Below are positions 36,436-48,445 of a DNA stretch of 64,000 nt, in pieces. The notes under the pieces were generated by a model. The model saw only the letters and a program-made list of their open reading frames with translations. It made no database searches and was not told the DNA's origin. Position 1 is the stretch's first letter, and every line of letters starts with the position of its first letter. The DNA lies in NCBI GenBank assembly GCA_017591395.1, contig WEDG01002567.1, positions 161,850 to 225,849 of the forward strand, read 5' to 3'. Source of the DNA: Schistocephalus solidus (lineage: Eukaryota > Platyhelminthes > Cestoda > Diphyllobothriidea > Diphyllobothriidae). A program made the position numbers and the translations under genes.

Positions 36436-37960
36436 ACGCTGTCACATAACTCGAGAATAGATGACGAGGTTACTCGACGGATCTCCAAAGCCAGTCAGGC
36501 CTTCGGCCGACTGCAGGCCTCCATGTGGAATCGCCACGGTATTCACCTGAACACCAAACCGAAGACGTACAAGGCTGTCATCTTGACGACACTCTTATAC
36601 GGAGCCGAGACCTGGACCGTCTCTCGAACCAAGCCAGGAAGCTAAATCACTTCAATCTCAGCTGCCTCCGCAGAATACTGAAGCTGATATGGCAAGACAG
36701 GATCCCAGCCAAGGAAGTCCTGGAGCGGACCGGAATCCTCAGCATTCATGCAACTGCGATGGAGCGGCCACCTGGTGAGAATGGACGACGAGCGACTACC
36801 CAAACGAATTTTCTACAGAGATGTCGCTATGGGTGATACCCGACAGGGAGGTCGAAAACGACGCTATAAGGACACTTTGAAGAAATCTCTGAAGCAACTA
36901 CAAATCAACCCGGCGACATGGGTGGACCTCACCCAGGTTTGACCGGCATGGAGAAGATCCGCAAAGACTGGTTTCAGCAATCTATGAGGCCATTTGGATC
37001 GCTGCCTTTAAGGCCAAAAGAGCGGCATGAAAGTCACCAGCACCCCAGACCAACACTGCCAATGCCCAAGCCCTGCCAACGTGCTCAGGCTATCAGCGCA
37101 CATTCCACGCGCGAATCGACCTAAATGGACATCTTAAAATTCAATGCAACAACAATGCAACAACATCAATCTCTGCCAAACCTGCCTCAGATCCCACGAG
37201 GACGACGATCACCACCCCAACCACTCCTAACAACTTCCTCGATGCCCCGCCGCCCACGATCACCGACAGCGTCCTCCCTCGTATACTCCCTGTGCCGATC
37301 ACGGGGACGAATACCACTTGCCCCACTCCCACCAACTCAGTAGCCACATCCAACTACCTGCCACCTGCAACATCACCACCGCCCCCAGTACCAGCGATGT
37401 TGTCTTGGTACTAACCTGTCATCATTGCGATCGCACATTCACTCACACATCGGCCTGGCCGGTCGCTTGCGAATCCATCGCTCAGAGGCTGGTGAACTAG
37501 TGCCTGGAGCACCAATACACAGCAGAGACCGCCGCATCCAACGCCCTCACTGCTCATGCGCATTCACTCATCGCATGAGCCTGCTCGGTCACATGCGCAT
37601 CCACGAAAGCGGAATCCACCGCGATGCCAGCACATCTAGCGCACCCTTCAACACTTCCCATATTCCTCCTATGAGCCTGGAGGATGAATCAGACTCAGCA
37701 CCTCCCGACTTATCTTGTCCTTATTGTCCTAGCACATGCACATCACGCATCGGCCTGGTCGGTCACTTGTGAATCCATCGCGCAGAGACTGGCACACCCG
37801 TGCCAGGAGCACCAACATACACCCGCCACACTGCCCACGCACATTCACACACCGCATGGGCCTATTAGGTTACATGCGTCTCCATGAAAACCTGCGGTTG
37901 AACACCGCCGGCTATACCCACAACACTACATCTCTCCCCATCAGCCTCTGCACCTCACAT
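36436..37960 (+). pseudogene. RTE-like element, right half with zinc fingers
   Basis: After acgctgtcac the sequence encodes, with frameshifts, [56 protein letters not shown] and KSLKQLQINPATW. C2H2-type fingers follow (HCDRTFTHTSAW, CSCAFTHRMSLLGHMRIHES, CPYCPSTCTSRIGLVGHL). The finger spacing is the same as in the 9130 copy, though Cys and His residues are lost in places. Confidence 0.8.
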
Positions 37961-38082
37961 GATCACACGCAGCACCACAAAAACATGCTCTCAGTCTGCA
38001 TACCTGATTAAGAGGCAAGTATGATCCTTGAATCTATTTCTATATGGCTCCTCTGCTGCATGTGCAATCTGAGCTTGAGAAT

Positions 38083-38885
38083 ATCACAGTGCGATAAGCG
38101 CCATAGGTTGGAAGGTTGTCAGCTGATAATTGCACTCAGACCTCGCATTCAGTCTAATGTGCGTTGTGTGGAGTGGCTGATTGGGGGTCTGAGGGTCAGG
38201 CTGCGATGGCTCCTTCTTAACGTGACCTCTGCCTATCTCGCACATGTGAGATGTGATCCATTCTACCACCTGTTGTGTGAAATCCTGGTGCTTGTGTTTG
38301 GGGAGGCAGGTCACGTACGTAGTACGTGTAGACGAGGTCACAAGCAGCTGCGCCCACTTCCAAATCAGACAACTGACTGACTTGGAAGGTGGTCTGATTA
38401 AAGGGGTGGGGGAGAGAGTGAGGTCGAGAGCTCAGCGCATTTGCCTCACTATAAACAATCTCATGAGCTTGAAACTATCACGGTGCGCTAAAAGCCGTGG
38501 CTTGGAATGTTACCAACTGACGGGATAACTCAGACCCCGTGGTCAGCCCAATGTGTGTTTTATATTGAGGGGATGACTGCCGGACTGAGAGTCAGGCTGC
38601 AATGACTCCTTCTTAATGTGGCCTTTATGGCACTCCCACTCCATGGGATCCGAGCCAGGTGTGGTGGTACGCCCAGGGGCGGTTCCGGCCGCGCCAGGCA
38701 CTTGCGTCTTCTCCCGCCTCCGGTTTTCTTGTATCTGTCATGATACTGGGCTCAGGTGGGGGAGGAGAGAGTGCGGTAGCTGCAGTGCAAGGCTACTATC
38801 ACTTAAATCTAATCCACATGCAAGTAACCGTCCCTGTACCACCATTGTGAGGAGCATACTGTGGACATCGTCGAACTACGACGGT
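38083..38885 (+). repeat. tandem dimer of the RTE 3' module, second element
   Basis: Units begin at about 38083 (atcacagtgcgataagcgcc) and 38477 (atcacggtgcgctaaaagcc), a period near 394 nt. The same dimer organisation follows the 9130 element, so it is a feature of the family and not a local accident. Confidence 0.75.
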
Positions 38886-39727
38886 TGAACTGTCGGTACA
38901 TCAGAGATAAAATGGGGAAGTGAGGTGAACACCGGGAAAGTTTTCTTAATGAGCAATCAGTGAATATTTTAACTGTCCGCAATAGCGTCTGGAGTACTAA
39001 TGTAGTGAGTTGTCTTCACCCTATATGCGGTCTGCCAATATGCTGAAACTTCCAAAACTGAAGTTTTGTACATAAAAAACTGCTGACTGACGCCTTAACA
39101 CGGACGTTAATCAACATATGAAAATGAATTTATTCTAAATATCTGCATTTAACTTTAAAAGTCTTCACCTTCAATATACATTTCCCTTTCGCCAGATACA
39201 CTACTGACACGTGATTCTTCATCATCTACATCTTCCATTTCAAGCATTTATTGGCGTGGCTTTTCTAGATTCTTGTTGGCTTTATTACTGTTACCTTCAA
39301 TGGTATATTCTGCGTGCATTTATAGTATCCCGTTCGGATTTGCCAAATGCTGTCCAATCAGCTTGAAGAGACAGTTCTAGTAGAGCCGAGTAACTTCTTG
39401 CATACATGGACCAATCAGATCTGACGAGAGCCGATGGCCACAGACATGGCGGGGCGCTGTCGAGTGCATGCTCATGGCATGCAGTGTGGGCGACGCACGC
39501 GCATGCTTTTCTGAGAGTGAATCATCGTGGGAATGAAGGCATTTCCAAAACTTTCCAATACGCGTATGTGGTATGCGTTACTCTGAGACTTAACAGCAAA
39601 TGGGTCGCTGAACCCAAAGCCCAGGAAGCCATTGATAAAGGTGCATTGACATAGAGTTAGAAGGGTCAAATTCTAAGCAGGCGCCTCTACTGTACGTGAA
39701 CAAACGCGCTCTGAAACTGCCGGCGTT
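38886..39727. other. spacer, nothing recognised
   Basis: No supported gene or repeat is visible by eye. Confidence 0.45.
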
Positions 39728-40060
39728 CTAGAAGTCATGCCTTAGAAGGTTCCCCACCGACAAAGTAACTCGGTTCTTCTGGGCACTTAGGGCCGGGATA
39801 CAAGGACCCCTTCTTTATGTGGTTCTCATAGCAATTTAATATAGTTGAGATAGGATTCGTACTTTCAGAAGCTTGGTACGTGCTAAGTAAGTAGGTGGTT
39901 TTTGGCACGTATAAACTGGTCAATCATTGCGGTCCAGCCCGCCTCTGGTCTATTTATCTCGGTATGCTGATGGGAGTCAAGTGAGTGAGGGAGGAGAGAG
40001 TTCGGTACACGACGCACAAATCTGCCTCACAGTGAACTACGCCACGCGCGCGCGATGAAC
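39728..40060 (+). repeat. diverged solo copy of the RTE-associated 3' module
   Basis: Landmarks of the module recur in order: ccttagaaggttccccaccg near the start, taactcgg, ccttctttatgtgg, gcctctggtct, gggaggagagagttcggta and cacgcgcgcg. It is more diverged than the copies attached to RTE-like elements. Confidence 0.5.
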
Positions 40061-40452
40061 GTTGACGTTCACGGCGATCGACCTGCAATTTTCACCACTG
40101 CCAATCAAGTGACGTGAACTTAGCCCAAGACTCTCCTACGTCAGATGTCCCATTCAGTCATCACCTCACTTCACTACGTGCGGCTGATAAACAATCGAAT
40201 TTTATGACACAGTATTAGTTTATGAAGTAAGTTGAATGAAACTAGCATGTAACCTGGCCACAGGGGAGCCATTCAACAAGGTATCTATTACAGGGTGGGC
40301 AAAGACAAGAGGAAGTTGAAGTAGCCTCGGAGGGAATAAGGGATAATTGGATAATGCTAATCACTGGCGGGTCCTCGAGTACAACACAAGAAATCTAGCT
40401 TGGTTCTCTCTCAACGTAGCGTCGGTAGTGAAGCAGTGGTAAGCACCAGATC
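40061..40452. other. spacer downstream of SPAG8, nothing recognised
   Basis: No gene or repeat is visible between the module copy and the SPAG8 polyadenylation signal. Confidence 0.45.
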
Positions 40453-40458
40453 TTTATT
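40453..40458 (-). promoter_or_regulatory. SPAG8 polyadenylation signal
   Basis: AATAAA on the minus strand lies about 30 nt past the SPAG8 stop codon, consistent with a very short 3' UTR. Confidence 0.6.
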
Positions 40459-40487
40459 TAAACATTGGCTGGGCTTGCATTGCAATC

Positions 40488-40619
40488 CTATTTAAACTGC
40501 ATCGAGGTGTAGCCCTTCATCTCGTAGGGCTGTGGGGCATCCATTTTATACTCGATGGGTGTGGAGAAGTTCACGTTCCGCCTGAACGGTTTCACCAGTT
40601 TGGAATCCTGCGAGATGGT
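40488..40619 (-). CDS. SPAG8: SPAG8 last coding exon
   Basis: After the acceptor tgttttcag the exon encodes TISQDSKLVKPFRRNVNFST then PIEYKMDAPQPYEMKGYTSM and QFK, ending at TAG 40490-40488. The PFRRNxxFSTPI block matches the most conserved C-terminal SPAG8 motif. Confidence 0.85.
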   Translation of the reverse strand, partial: TISQDSKLVKPFRRNVNFSTPIEYKMDAPQPYEMKGYTSMQFK

Positions 40620-43600
40620 CTGAAAACAAAGGGTGACGTGTGAACAACCGGATAAAAACGCCAGCACCATTTATCATTTTTATGTCATGTGTTCGATCCT
40701 CAGGTGGTGCACCCACTGGGGTTGGGTATGACTGGCTAACAATGGCTAATAACCAAGAAATGGACATTCCAGTCTCTTTTGCACTGCCGTCAATATTCAT
40801 CGGCCTCTAGCGTGAGTCTCGATGCAGAACGGGACGACTGAATGCTGGTAGCGATGGATGAGCGTTCATAAACGAAAATGTCTCACTCTGGCACGACAAA
40901 GGGGTTGTAGAAGTTAGGACCATGGTCACCAAAGAGGTATGATGCCATTTGTGCAATTGCTCACTTACCTGTGGTTGTGATCATGCCTGATCTAGTCGGC
41001 TGTTAAGAGGATGAGTCAGGTTTTAACTTGACCTTGACACTACCTTTCCTTATCCGGTGACGTCACGTTTGGGCCAGCAGCACTAAAAGTTGTGATACGG
41101 GTAACTAGGACTGTGTAAAAACCACCTGTGTGAGCGTTCTCTGGTAACCTGGTATGCCCTAGCGTGGTGGTGGTTTCGCAGCGAATGCGGATTTTGCCAT
41201 TCGATATGAAGTCGGTATACGCCGCTCAGGTAGAAATAGTTGACGCCTCCCAGTTTCCGATCATAAGGGAAGGGAAATATTTTCGGCAGACAATTGGGAT
41301 GTCAGTGCATCTACTAGACACTTGGATGGTTTTCTTAACCCCTCCTCCCCTGAAACTCCCAGCGAGTTTACAATGCCAAACTTTGAGAAACAACAAGACT
41401 ACACTGGCTGGTTTTTTTTCGAGATCAGGAGAATCCTTCACGGTGCATTAGTTCCTCATGCCGTCCTAGTGAACCGTCATTACTACCTACAAGTGCTGAA
41501 GTGATTGCGTGAGACAGTGAGAAGAAAAAAATCTGAATTGTGGCGATCGGGAGACTGCGGGCTTCATCACAACCACGTGCATGCCCACACAGCGTTTGAA
41601 GTCAACCCTTTTTGGTGCTTAACGGTACGTTGACGGTTTCTAGCCCCCCTAACTTGCTCGACCTAGCCGCCAGCATGAAGAAAACCCTAAAGAGAAAGCG
41701 TCTTCAGAAAGAAGGAGAGGTTAAGAGAAAATTGCTGGATAGACTTAACAGCGTTAGTTCAGAAGACTATTTTAGTTAATGTTTCGAGCAGTGTTAGAAC
41801 AGAGGCACATAATCTCCTGGACAGTATGTTGAAGGAGATTGATTTTTTAAAAAGTTTGTCTTATACTTACAAATTTTAACTAAATAATTCTCGTTTTTTG
41901 TGTACCCTCTCGTTGTGCTATCAAGGACCAGAGTTCAGTCCCAAAGGGGAGCTGTCCAGAGTGACATCTATTACACACAAACGAAGTTAGAGATGAGATA
42001 TTGTAATGGAACCACAAGCTCCTTGTCGGAGGCCAACAAAAATTTTACGGGCAGCATCAATAAGAGCAATGACCTATCCGCACTGTATCCGTTTTGTAAG
42101 AATGCGGCACTGAGGTGTTTGAAACTGTCCACTTGTTAGCGCCAACAGTCATCAACCACTAGGATAACATAAATGTGCTCAGAAATATCTTTAAAAAAGC
42201 ACAGATTTTGGCTACATCGATGGACAAACCGACAGATATAGCAACACGGTTCACCCGGGACGGTAAAATAAACAGGTTAGCATGGCTTAACTTTAGCTAA
42301 AGAGATATCAGTCGAGAAGTCGTGATTACTCAGTGGGCATTCAGCAGTACATTCAACGTAGTCAACCAGCGTACAGTCTTCTCAACAGCTCAGCTGGTGA
42401 TGTGGTTAAATTGGTTGAGCATCCGGGTGTTACATGGTCACATGCCAGGTTGGAAGCTCTTCATCTGGAGAAGTATACGTGCACGGGTGATCACGCCAAT
42501 AAAATGTTTCCGGTACACAGATGCCCGAGCTACCATCATTAGGCATAATCTCATCTCCACACACTTGTCCGGGAAGACCATGGAACCCGGCACCTAGAGT
42601 GCAATGGCTCTGTGCATCTCCCTATTGCAATAATGAGTGCCTCTAGAACAGGATGACTATCACTTGGTTCGAAGAGGTAGACAGACGCCTATGACAACTA
42701 CGGCTGAGTGGTCACTTGGCCAGGAGTTGTTGTGAGGGTTTATAGGTTTCATCCTCCCTGCTGGGCACACCTTTCCGTCATACCTACCACCTTAAACATC
42801 CCAAGGAAATAGAAAACCACGTTTTAACTATTCATAAAGCGTGACCTTGTCGCTCATGACCATTCGCGGCTGACGCTCTTGCACATGATGGTACGCATCA
42901 ATTGCTTCTTACAAATTCACCAGAAGTATGCGAATAGCACAATACTTTTGACATTCTTGGAATTCCGATTAAGAGCACCTGATATTTTTACGCCAGAAAC
43001 GAGACAATTAAAATTCTTCAGATCAGAAATGTCTCCAAGAAGACAGGAAGTGTGATTATTTTATCACCATTCATTGTAGGACATTTTATAGCTGAAGCAA
43101 ACATTGTTCTGTGGAACATCGATTCCATCATCGATGTCCGCATGGGGCACATTTCAGGGAATGCGTCGTTCTGACAAACTGACTTTAAGGTTAATTGAAA
43201 ACTATATTCAGCATACAATTTCAGAAACTGTGAAAAGCAGACATTTTTGACACATTCAAGAGTTAGTACTGTGGGTAACCCTATTCCACTGAACACATGT
43301 TCTGTGTAGAGCGGTTTTGCTTCAACTAATTCGACAGGAATTTATTTAGAAACAATGCAGACATTTATCTTACATAGAGCTGTGAGTAATGATCCGTCCA
43401 GAACGTGATGGGTTGCTCTGTCGCCAGTTCGCACATGAACTAAAATGTTTGAAGTATGAATGGTCAGGTTCAGAAAGACAATGTATCTGGTAGGATGAAT
43501 CGGCAGACACCCACCTTCTATGGTTAGTCATTATTTGCGAGAGGTGGGCCTTCTGAATAATCTTTATTGAACATTTTTGCTAACACTATATCGCCAATGA

Positions 43601-46600
43601 CTAGTCTGGCGTTTACAGTAGGTGTCCTAACTCATGAAATCTGATGGATTTCATGAATCACGGGCCAATTTCGCGAAATCAGTGCACACTGCGTCCACCA
43701 AAATTTAATATCAATAATGAAACGATCCTTCGGAAATATATCGCTTTTTGGTTTACAAATTAACATTACATTGTCTAGAAATGCTAATTTTTGAGAATCG
43801 GTACGGATTACAAAAATGTGAAAAAATTGACCTAGTTGAGTAAACTGAAGTTGTTAATGTATAGGAAGCCTGTCCATACAATTAAACGAGTAAATGAAGC
43901 AGAAAAAGCCAAATTACTTTTGAAAATAGTCTTTTTCAGAGTTTTGCACATACATATTCTTCTAAACTATGTGCATCATAAAATATGGCCGTCATCAAGC
44001 AGCCTAACATGAAAGTGTATATTCCAACACCGTTTCACGAGACTTGGTAGTTTTTCTTCCGTTTTTACATTTTCTTAGATGCGTTTGACCAAGGCATGCA
44101 GATTTTCGCTTCATTGCGCCGATAGGGAAGTCAAAGGAATATAATATTTTATAAGCTTACATGTTCACAGGTCGGTCGATGACTAATAAATTTAAATAGA
44201 ATCGTCAGGTGCAATCGTTAACATACCATTTGGTGTATATAAACATGACTATTCTATTGTTAAATGTCTATTTAAAATATTTCGGGTTTGATAATGACGA
44301 TGAGTTCCAGATAGTCTTCGAAAATGAGGTGAATTCTTTACGATTTTCAGAGTCTTCAGTCAACTCTGATATAGACATTACATGAGTTAAGCAATCTAAT
44401 GTATGTAGTGAGTGAACTCAGAGCGCCGCAATAACCCTGACAGCAGAAGTGATTATAGCGTACAAAACCCTGTGGTCAGGCGGCAGGTGAGCCACTGGTA
44501 TGCCGACGATGTCAAGTCATGCCTCGGAGAATTCAAGACTGTAAATTCAACGCGCCTGGAGCCACTCGATGCGTGCAAATGACCTTGACGCAGTGGGTTA
44601 CACTATATTTATTTAAACCATCTGCTAATGAATGCTCTTGCTCTTGCTTTCAACTGGTACCGTTTGTTATCTTCCGGTGTCATCTATTTTGCGTACCCAT
44701 TTTTATCCACGGTGCATGAAGGTTATTTTTGAAAATTTTGAACAGATTCTTTCAAAATAAAGCGTATCTCTCTCTCTCTTATTACTGCCACAGAAAAGAA
44801 AGACCAGAATGGCGATTTCTGGCGTATTAGCCGCCATCAGCCAGCCACCCCCAACCGCAGGTGCTACCCACCTGAGGCTCGAAACCGTGCCCTGTTGAGT
44901 AGAAATCCAACGCTCTAGCCCATTGCGTCCCGGGCCCATTATACTGCCGGTTTCCATCGGAAATATTGGCATTGTTGGATGGACACTCACTGATCAGCTA
45001 CGGGACTCACTCGGCCGTTCTGTTTTGGGGTACACTCTCGAGTCCGGCTATTAGTCGCATAGCTGTGCGGCAAATGCTTGCCTAAAACTTGGACATCCAA
45101 CGCATGAGCTGTCAACTTCCTGCACAGTACACATTTTTAGATTAAAATTTTGCATGCCAGAGCAGAATTTGTTTGTCACTGAGGTAAAGACCAGTGTACG
45201 AACTCACCCTTCGACTTCTTTTGGGCTTCGCAGGCACGGGATTATTAAAAAAGTCGACAGTTGTTTGGGACCTGTAATCTGTCGGAAACGTCAGTTTCTG
45301 TTCTTCTGCCTCGATTTCTTTCCTTGGATGTGGAGAAAAAAAAGAACAGCATGCGCACTAAAAACATACCCACCACTGTTACAACACCCAGACCTCCTCG
45401 TTTTCAAACAATGACCTAAAAGACTTTCCTTACTTCGTTTAGCCGGTCAGGAAATCGTTGATTGCTACTAGTGCCCTAAAGGAGTTCAACCAACACCTCA
45501 ATATTGCTCAGGAGCAGAGAAATGAGTATGAAATTGAAGGGAGCAGATTACTACTTTTAGGAAAGGATAACAGATTACCGCTTCTTCCGATGGGATGTCC
45601 GCCTAACTAGCATATGAGTTGTACCAGTTAGAAATCTTGTGTTTGAGAAAATAATTCACCCATCGCTGTCTGTTTCCTGTCCATCCTAAATGATAATCTC
45701 CGTTTAATTTGAAAAATACAAGTGCTGGAAAAAGATGCCTACAGCCACCCCCAATGAAACGTACTAAAGGCCGATATAAGTAGAAATAAAGTTAAAAATA
45801 AACCGAAAACGTACTTGACTGCCGCGCGAATTTCATGACTCCTGTGCTTCGTTTTGGCCCCTAAGAGTTAAAGCAGGCAGCGATGTTCAGGCAGTGTTCA
45901 TTTAGAAGACCGTACTGTACTTAATAAGGATAACTGTTTTTAAGTGGATTCACAGTATTAAGTTTTGCACTTTCCCAAACGGGTGTTTATAATGGTTCCT
46001 CAAGTGTGCACAAGATTTTACATTTCCCATTAACAACCACCATCATACTGATGCTAAAAAGGCATAATGTCCAGTTTTGCAATCAACGGAGGGTTTAATT
46101 TGAGTGGTGTACACCGTCACTCGACGGTCTTCTAGGAAGCCTGGAATCAGTCTGCGCTCAGGCAGTGTCGCATGCTGGTTGTCAATAGTTTCGTCTTGCT
46201 GAGACCCTTATTTAAATTTTCAGACTAACTAAGAAGCCATTACATTGAAGCATCCACAAGGAGAAGTTCTAGGTAAACCAGTTCGTAAATTATCCTCAAA
46301 TAATGCAGCTTCGTGCAAGTTCGCATCTTGACTGTCAGTGTCAAATGCGGATGAGTTCGAGCGACCCTCGACAGCCAATTGGTTCCGCTGATATGGCAGT
46401 GATCCATTCGCGCTTTAGCCAGAGGTGTGAACGAGAAGTCAGGTAAACAGTGCAGGGGATCCACAGTGACACTGACCAAACACGTTTGGCAGGCAATTAC
46501 CGTTACCGCACATCTGCGGACTTTATTCGTTGAATGTCTCAGGCAACAGCGACAGCATAAAACCTACTAGCCGATACATGAGTTATATTATTCGAACGAG

Positions 46601-48445
46601 AGAAATGTATGATAAGGGGAAACCAAATTCGTATAAAGTGCTTTGTTTCAAATGGGAGACAATGTGAAATCACATTGTTCATCCTTATTTTCCCTATCGT
46701 GCATTTTTACTGTCCTGGCAAACAGCTGCGTTCATTTGGGGCGCTTGCTTATACAGGTCATTCCCTGGAAAAAATATATTGGCATTTTCTTCGTTCTATA
46801 TAGAACAAAAACTTCCTGTTCTTCCACAAACTCTGAACAATGTTTATCGTTGAATGACTAGCAGAAGCAGACGTCACCTCAGCTTACCTGTTTGCCTACG
46901 TCTGATATTGTGTTCCTATTTGGTTTGAAGTTCAGCAGGTATTTGATTGTTCATTTGTCTGATTATTATATGAAATCTACTCAAAAATGTTCATAAATGT
47001 GTGAATTTCCTTACATGGAAAGAACACAACATGCAGCTTTGAAACTCTGAATGTAAATGAAACTGCATGTCCAGTTTAAAAGTATTAGGGAATTAAAAAT
47101 GTTTTATAAAACGGAAAAATATTCTTTCTTCCATTGTAAAATGTAATTTATTATGAAAGGGGTGGAAAAATAATATTTCATGCATATTTTCCGGAAAAAA
47201 TACTAAAATTTATATGCCTGTTGAACTTCAATGGAAAAAAGGAATGATCAACCATACCTGACGTTGGATTTAAGCTGGAACTGGAACCCTGGTTACCTAA
47301 CTCTCAAGCATTATTTAGTCCAAGAATCAAGGCGTAACAGGACGAGCATGTCCCTATTGAGTAGGCCAATTTTATTAAGCCTGAGGACTGAGAATAATGT
47401 GAGACTATTGAAGATGGGTATGCCTACAGCAGCCCACGGGACTAAAGCTTTATATTAGCTTACAACAAAGGCGGCGACCCCTAACTCCAAAAGAAACAAG
47501 CCTTTGGTTTAGGAATTTCGGGGCTTGCATAGGTAAGAGAGTCACGAATGCTATAGTATTAATAAACTGTACCAGCCTGTTGGTAAATTTTGCTGTTATC
47601 CTGCCGGTTTGCGACTTTTGAAACCCAGACTGACAGTGCGTCGTGATAGAAGCAAATTATTGGTTTTAAACGGTAGTTTAAGCGTTAAACCCTTTTTGGG
47701 TCTAGCCATATTTTTCAGTGGTCTAGACTGCAGAGGGGATTTGGACACAATGACCGACATGAAGTGAAGACGCAGTCTAAAGAGTAACACATGTTTTTTA
47801 TTCCCGAACATCTTTGCGTGATAAAAAATCTGAAATTAATTAAAAATTTGTGACATGACTATTATCCTTCAAAGAAGTGCCATATTGCGACCAAATTTGA
47901 AAATGTTGCAACTAGTATTTTTCCTGCTTTAAGTTGTAAGGTTACTGATATTACCGATGTTATATATTATTTTGAAGCCTATGAAAATTTCACATATGCT
48001 GAATTCCAGTGTTGTCCCAATAATTTGTGGCAAACTACGATTAGCTTCTGATGGATTAAAGCTTGTTCCATAAATCATGACAGCCAGGTGGTTTGACCTT
48101 AGACCGTCTACACAGGCCTGCAGCCACAACATAGACTGGTATAGGAATTCTTACCAATATCTTCCGGTGGTATGGTCTTTGGGGTGTAATGAGTCTTATA
48201 GGTGGTTCCGCCGGAGCCGACAGGTGTATTGAAAACGGAGAAAAGACCTGGGTGACTCTGAGGACCCGATTTCGTCCACGTCTTGTCCAGTCCCTTGCAC
48301 ATGCGCTGAAGCCTCAAACAGTGATGTTATAAAGGGTTCTCCTACCTCTTCCACCCAGTTCTCGAGAAGACATTTGAATCCGAGTTTGTAAGTGCTTCTT
48401 TCCATCTTTTGTCCATACTTAGGCTGTTGGTGCTTATATAGCCTC
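40488..48445 (-). CDS. SPAG8: SPAG8-like axonemal microtubule inner protein, 5' end not found
   Basis: This spliced minus-strand gene encodes the conserved C-terminal region of sperm-associated antigen 8, a protein of the lumen of ciliary and flagellar doublet microtubules. Exons in coding order are 48445-48346, 48305-48155, 46901-46888, 43439-43374 and 40619-40488, giving 153 residues. The diagnostic segments are LLENWVEER across the first junction, EQPITFWTDHYSQL, and FRRNVNFSTPIEY near the C-terminus, all resembling conserved stretches of vertebrate SPAG8 as I remember it. All junctions are GT-AG and phases agree. Vertebrate SPAG8 is over 400 residues, but its N-terminus is poorly conserved; the first exon found starts mid-codon, so at least one exon lies 5' of 48445 and I could not find it. 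A polyadenylation signal follows the stop. SINE copies lie in two introns. The role in sperm or sensory and protonephridial cilia is inferred. Confidence 0.82.
40670..40803 (+). repeat. SINE copy 2 in the last SPAG8 intron
   Basis: It shares with 23159-23440 the B-box region and tail: tgttcgatcctcaggtggtg, ggggttgggtatgactggct, aaatggacattccagtctc and gtcaatattcat. The head and A-box part are absent or too diverged. Confidence 0.6.
40804..43373. other. SPAG8 intron, nothing further recognised
   Basis: Several ORFs of 60-95 codons occur on both strands without splice sites or family resemblance. Confidence 0.45.
43374..43439 (-). CDS. SPAG8: SPAG8 exon with EQPITFW motif
   Basis: A 66-nt phase 0/0 exon with acceptor cattttag and donor gtaaga encodes FMCELATEQPITFWTDHYSQ then LY. 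The QPxTFW core is a conserved SPAG8 feature. Confidence 0.8.
43440..46887 (-). other. SPAG8 intron between exon 43374 and the proposed microexon
   Basis: It contains a SINE at 44780-45052 and a short LINE-related stretch at about 44670-44720. The rest is A+T-rich without a supported gene. Confidence 0.5.
44780..45052 (-). repeat. SINE with internal tRNA-like segment, copy 3
   Basis: On the minus strand it begins gactcgagagtgtaccccaa, continues gtgagtcccgtagctgatca, then a tRNA-like part with aatgggctagagcgttggat and a B-box ggtttcgagcctc, then the tail ggttgggggtggctggct. This is the best copy for defining the family's three-part layout. Confidence 0.65.
46888..46901 (-). CDS. SPAG8: SPAG8 candidate 14-nt microexon
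   Basis: Phase demands an exon of 3n+2 bases between the exon ending ...EDI+g and the one starting FMCEL. A 14-nt segment flanked by atatcag and gtaagc fits exactly and adds DVGKQ. The pyrimidine tract before it is weak, and other segments could satisfy the phase rule, so it is a proposal. Confidence 0.4.
46902..48154 (-). other. SPAG8 intron, nothing recognised
   Basis: This is A+T-rich intronic sequence without repeats visible by eye. Confidence 0.5.
48155..48305 (-). CDS. SPAG8: SPAG8 exon, linker region
   Basis: The exon starts after ggcttcag with RMCKGLDKTWTKSGPQS and runs to TTYKTHYTPKTIPPEDI plus one base before gtaaga. The R directly continues the NWVEE of the previous exon, recreating the conserved NWVEER. 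An AAG further in would be a weaker acceptor. Confidence 0.78.
48346..48445 (-). CDS. SPAG8: SPAG8 exon with LLENWVEE
   Basis: On the minus strand the acceptor is ttcttttag and the donor gtagga. The exon begins with one completing base and encodes RLYKHQQPKYGQKMERSTYK then LGFKCLLENWVEE, ending in phase 0. A 40-nt intron follows. Confidence 0.8.

Larger units (their letters stand above)
30099..38885 (+). mobile_element. second RTE-like element, 5'-truncated and split by a LINE insertion
   Basis: The left half (30099-31546) begins within the linker after the endonuclease (RRQHQDWFDDNDADVNNLL) and runs through the reverse transcriptase. The right half (36436-38885) resumes in the same element with the thumb and connection region, zinc fingers and the two-unit 3' module. 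Between them sits a complete unrelated LINE (31547-36435). Comparison with the copy at 9130-13860 shows about 18 nt of RTE sequence missing at the junction. Confidence 0.85.

Noticed and set aside
43018..43296. 92-codon minus-strand ORF next to a SPAG8 exon
   Set aside because: It lies just beyond that exon's donor, within the intron, and shows no conserved motif.
45443..45610. 55-codon plus-strand ORF starting right after a strong acceptor (cttacttcgtttag), protein-like composition, AATAAA about 175 nt downstream
   Set aside because: It lies antisense within a SPAG8 intron, I could find no partner exon, and a 55-codon open stretch is not improbable by chance.
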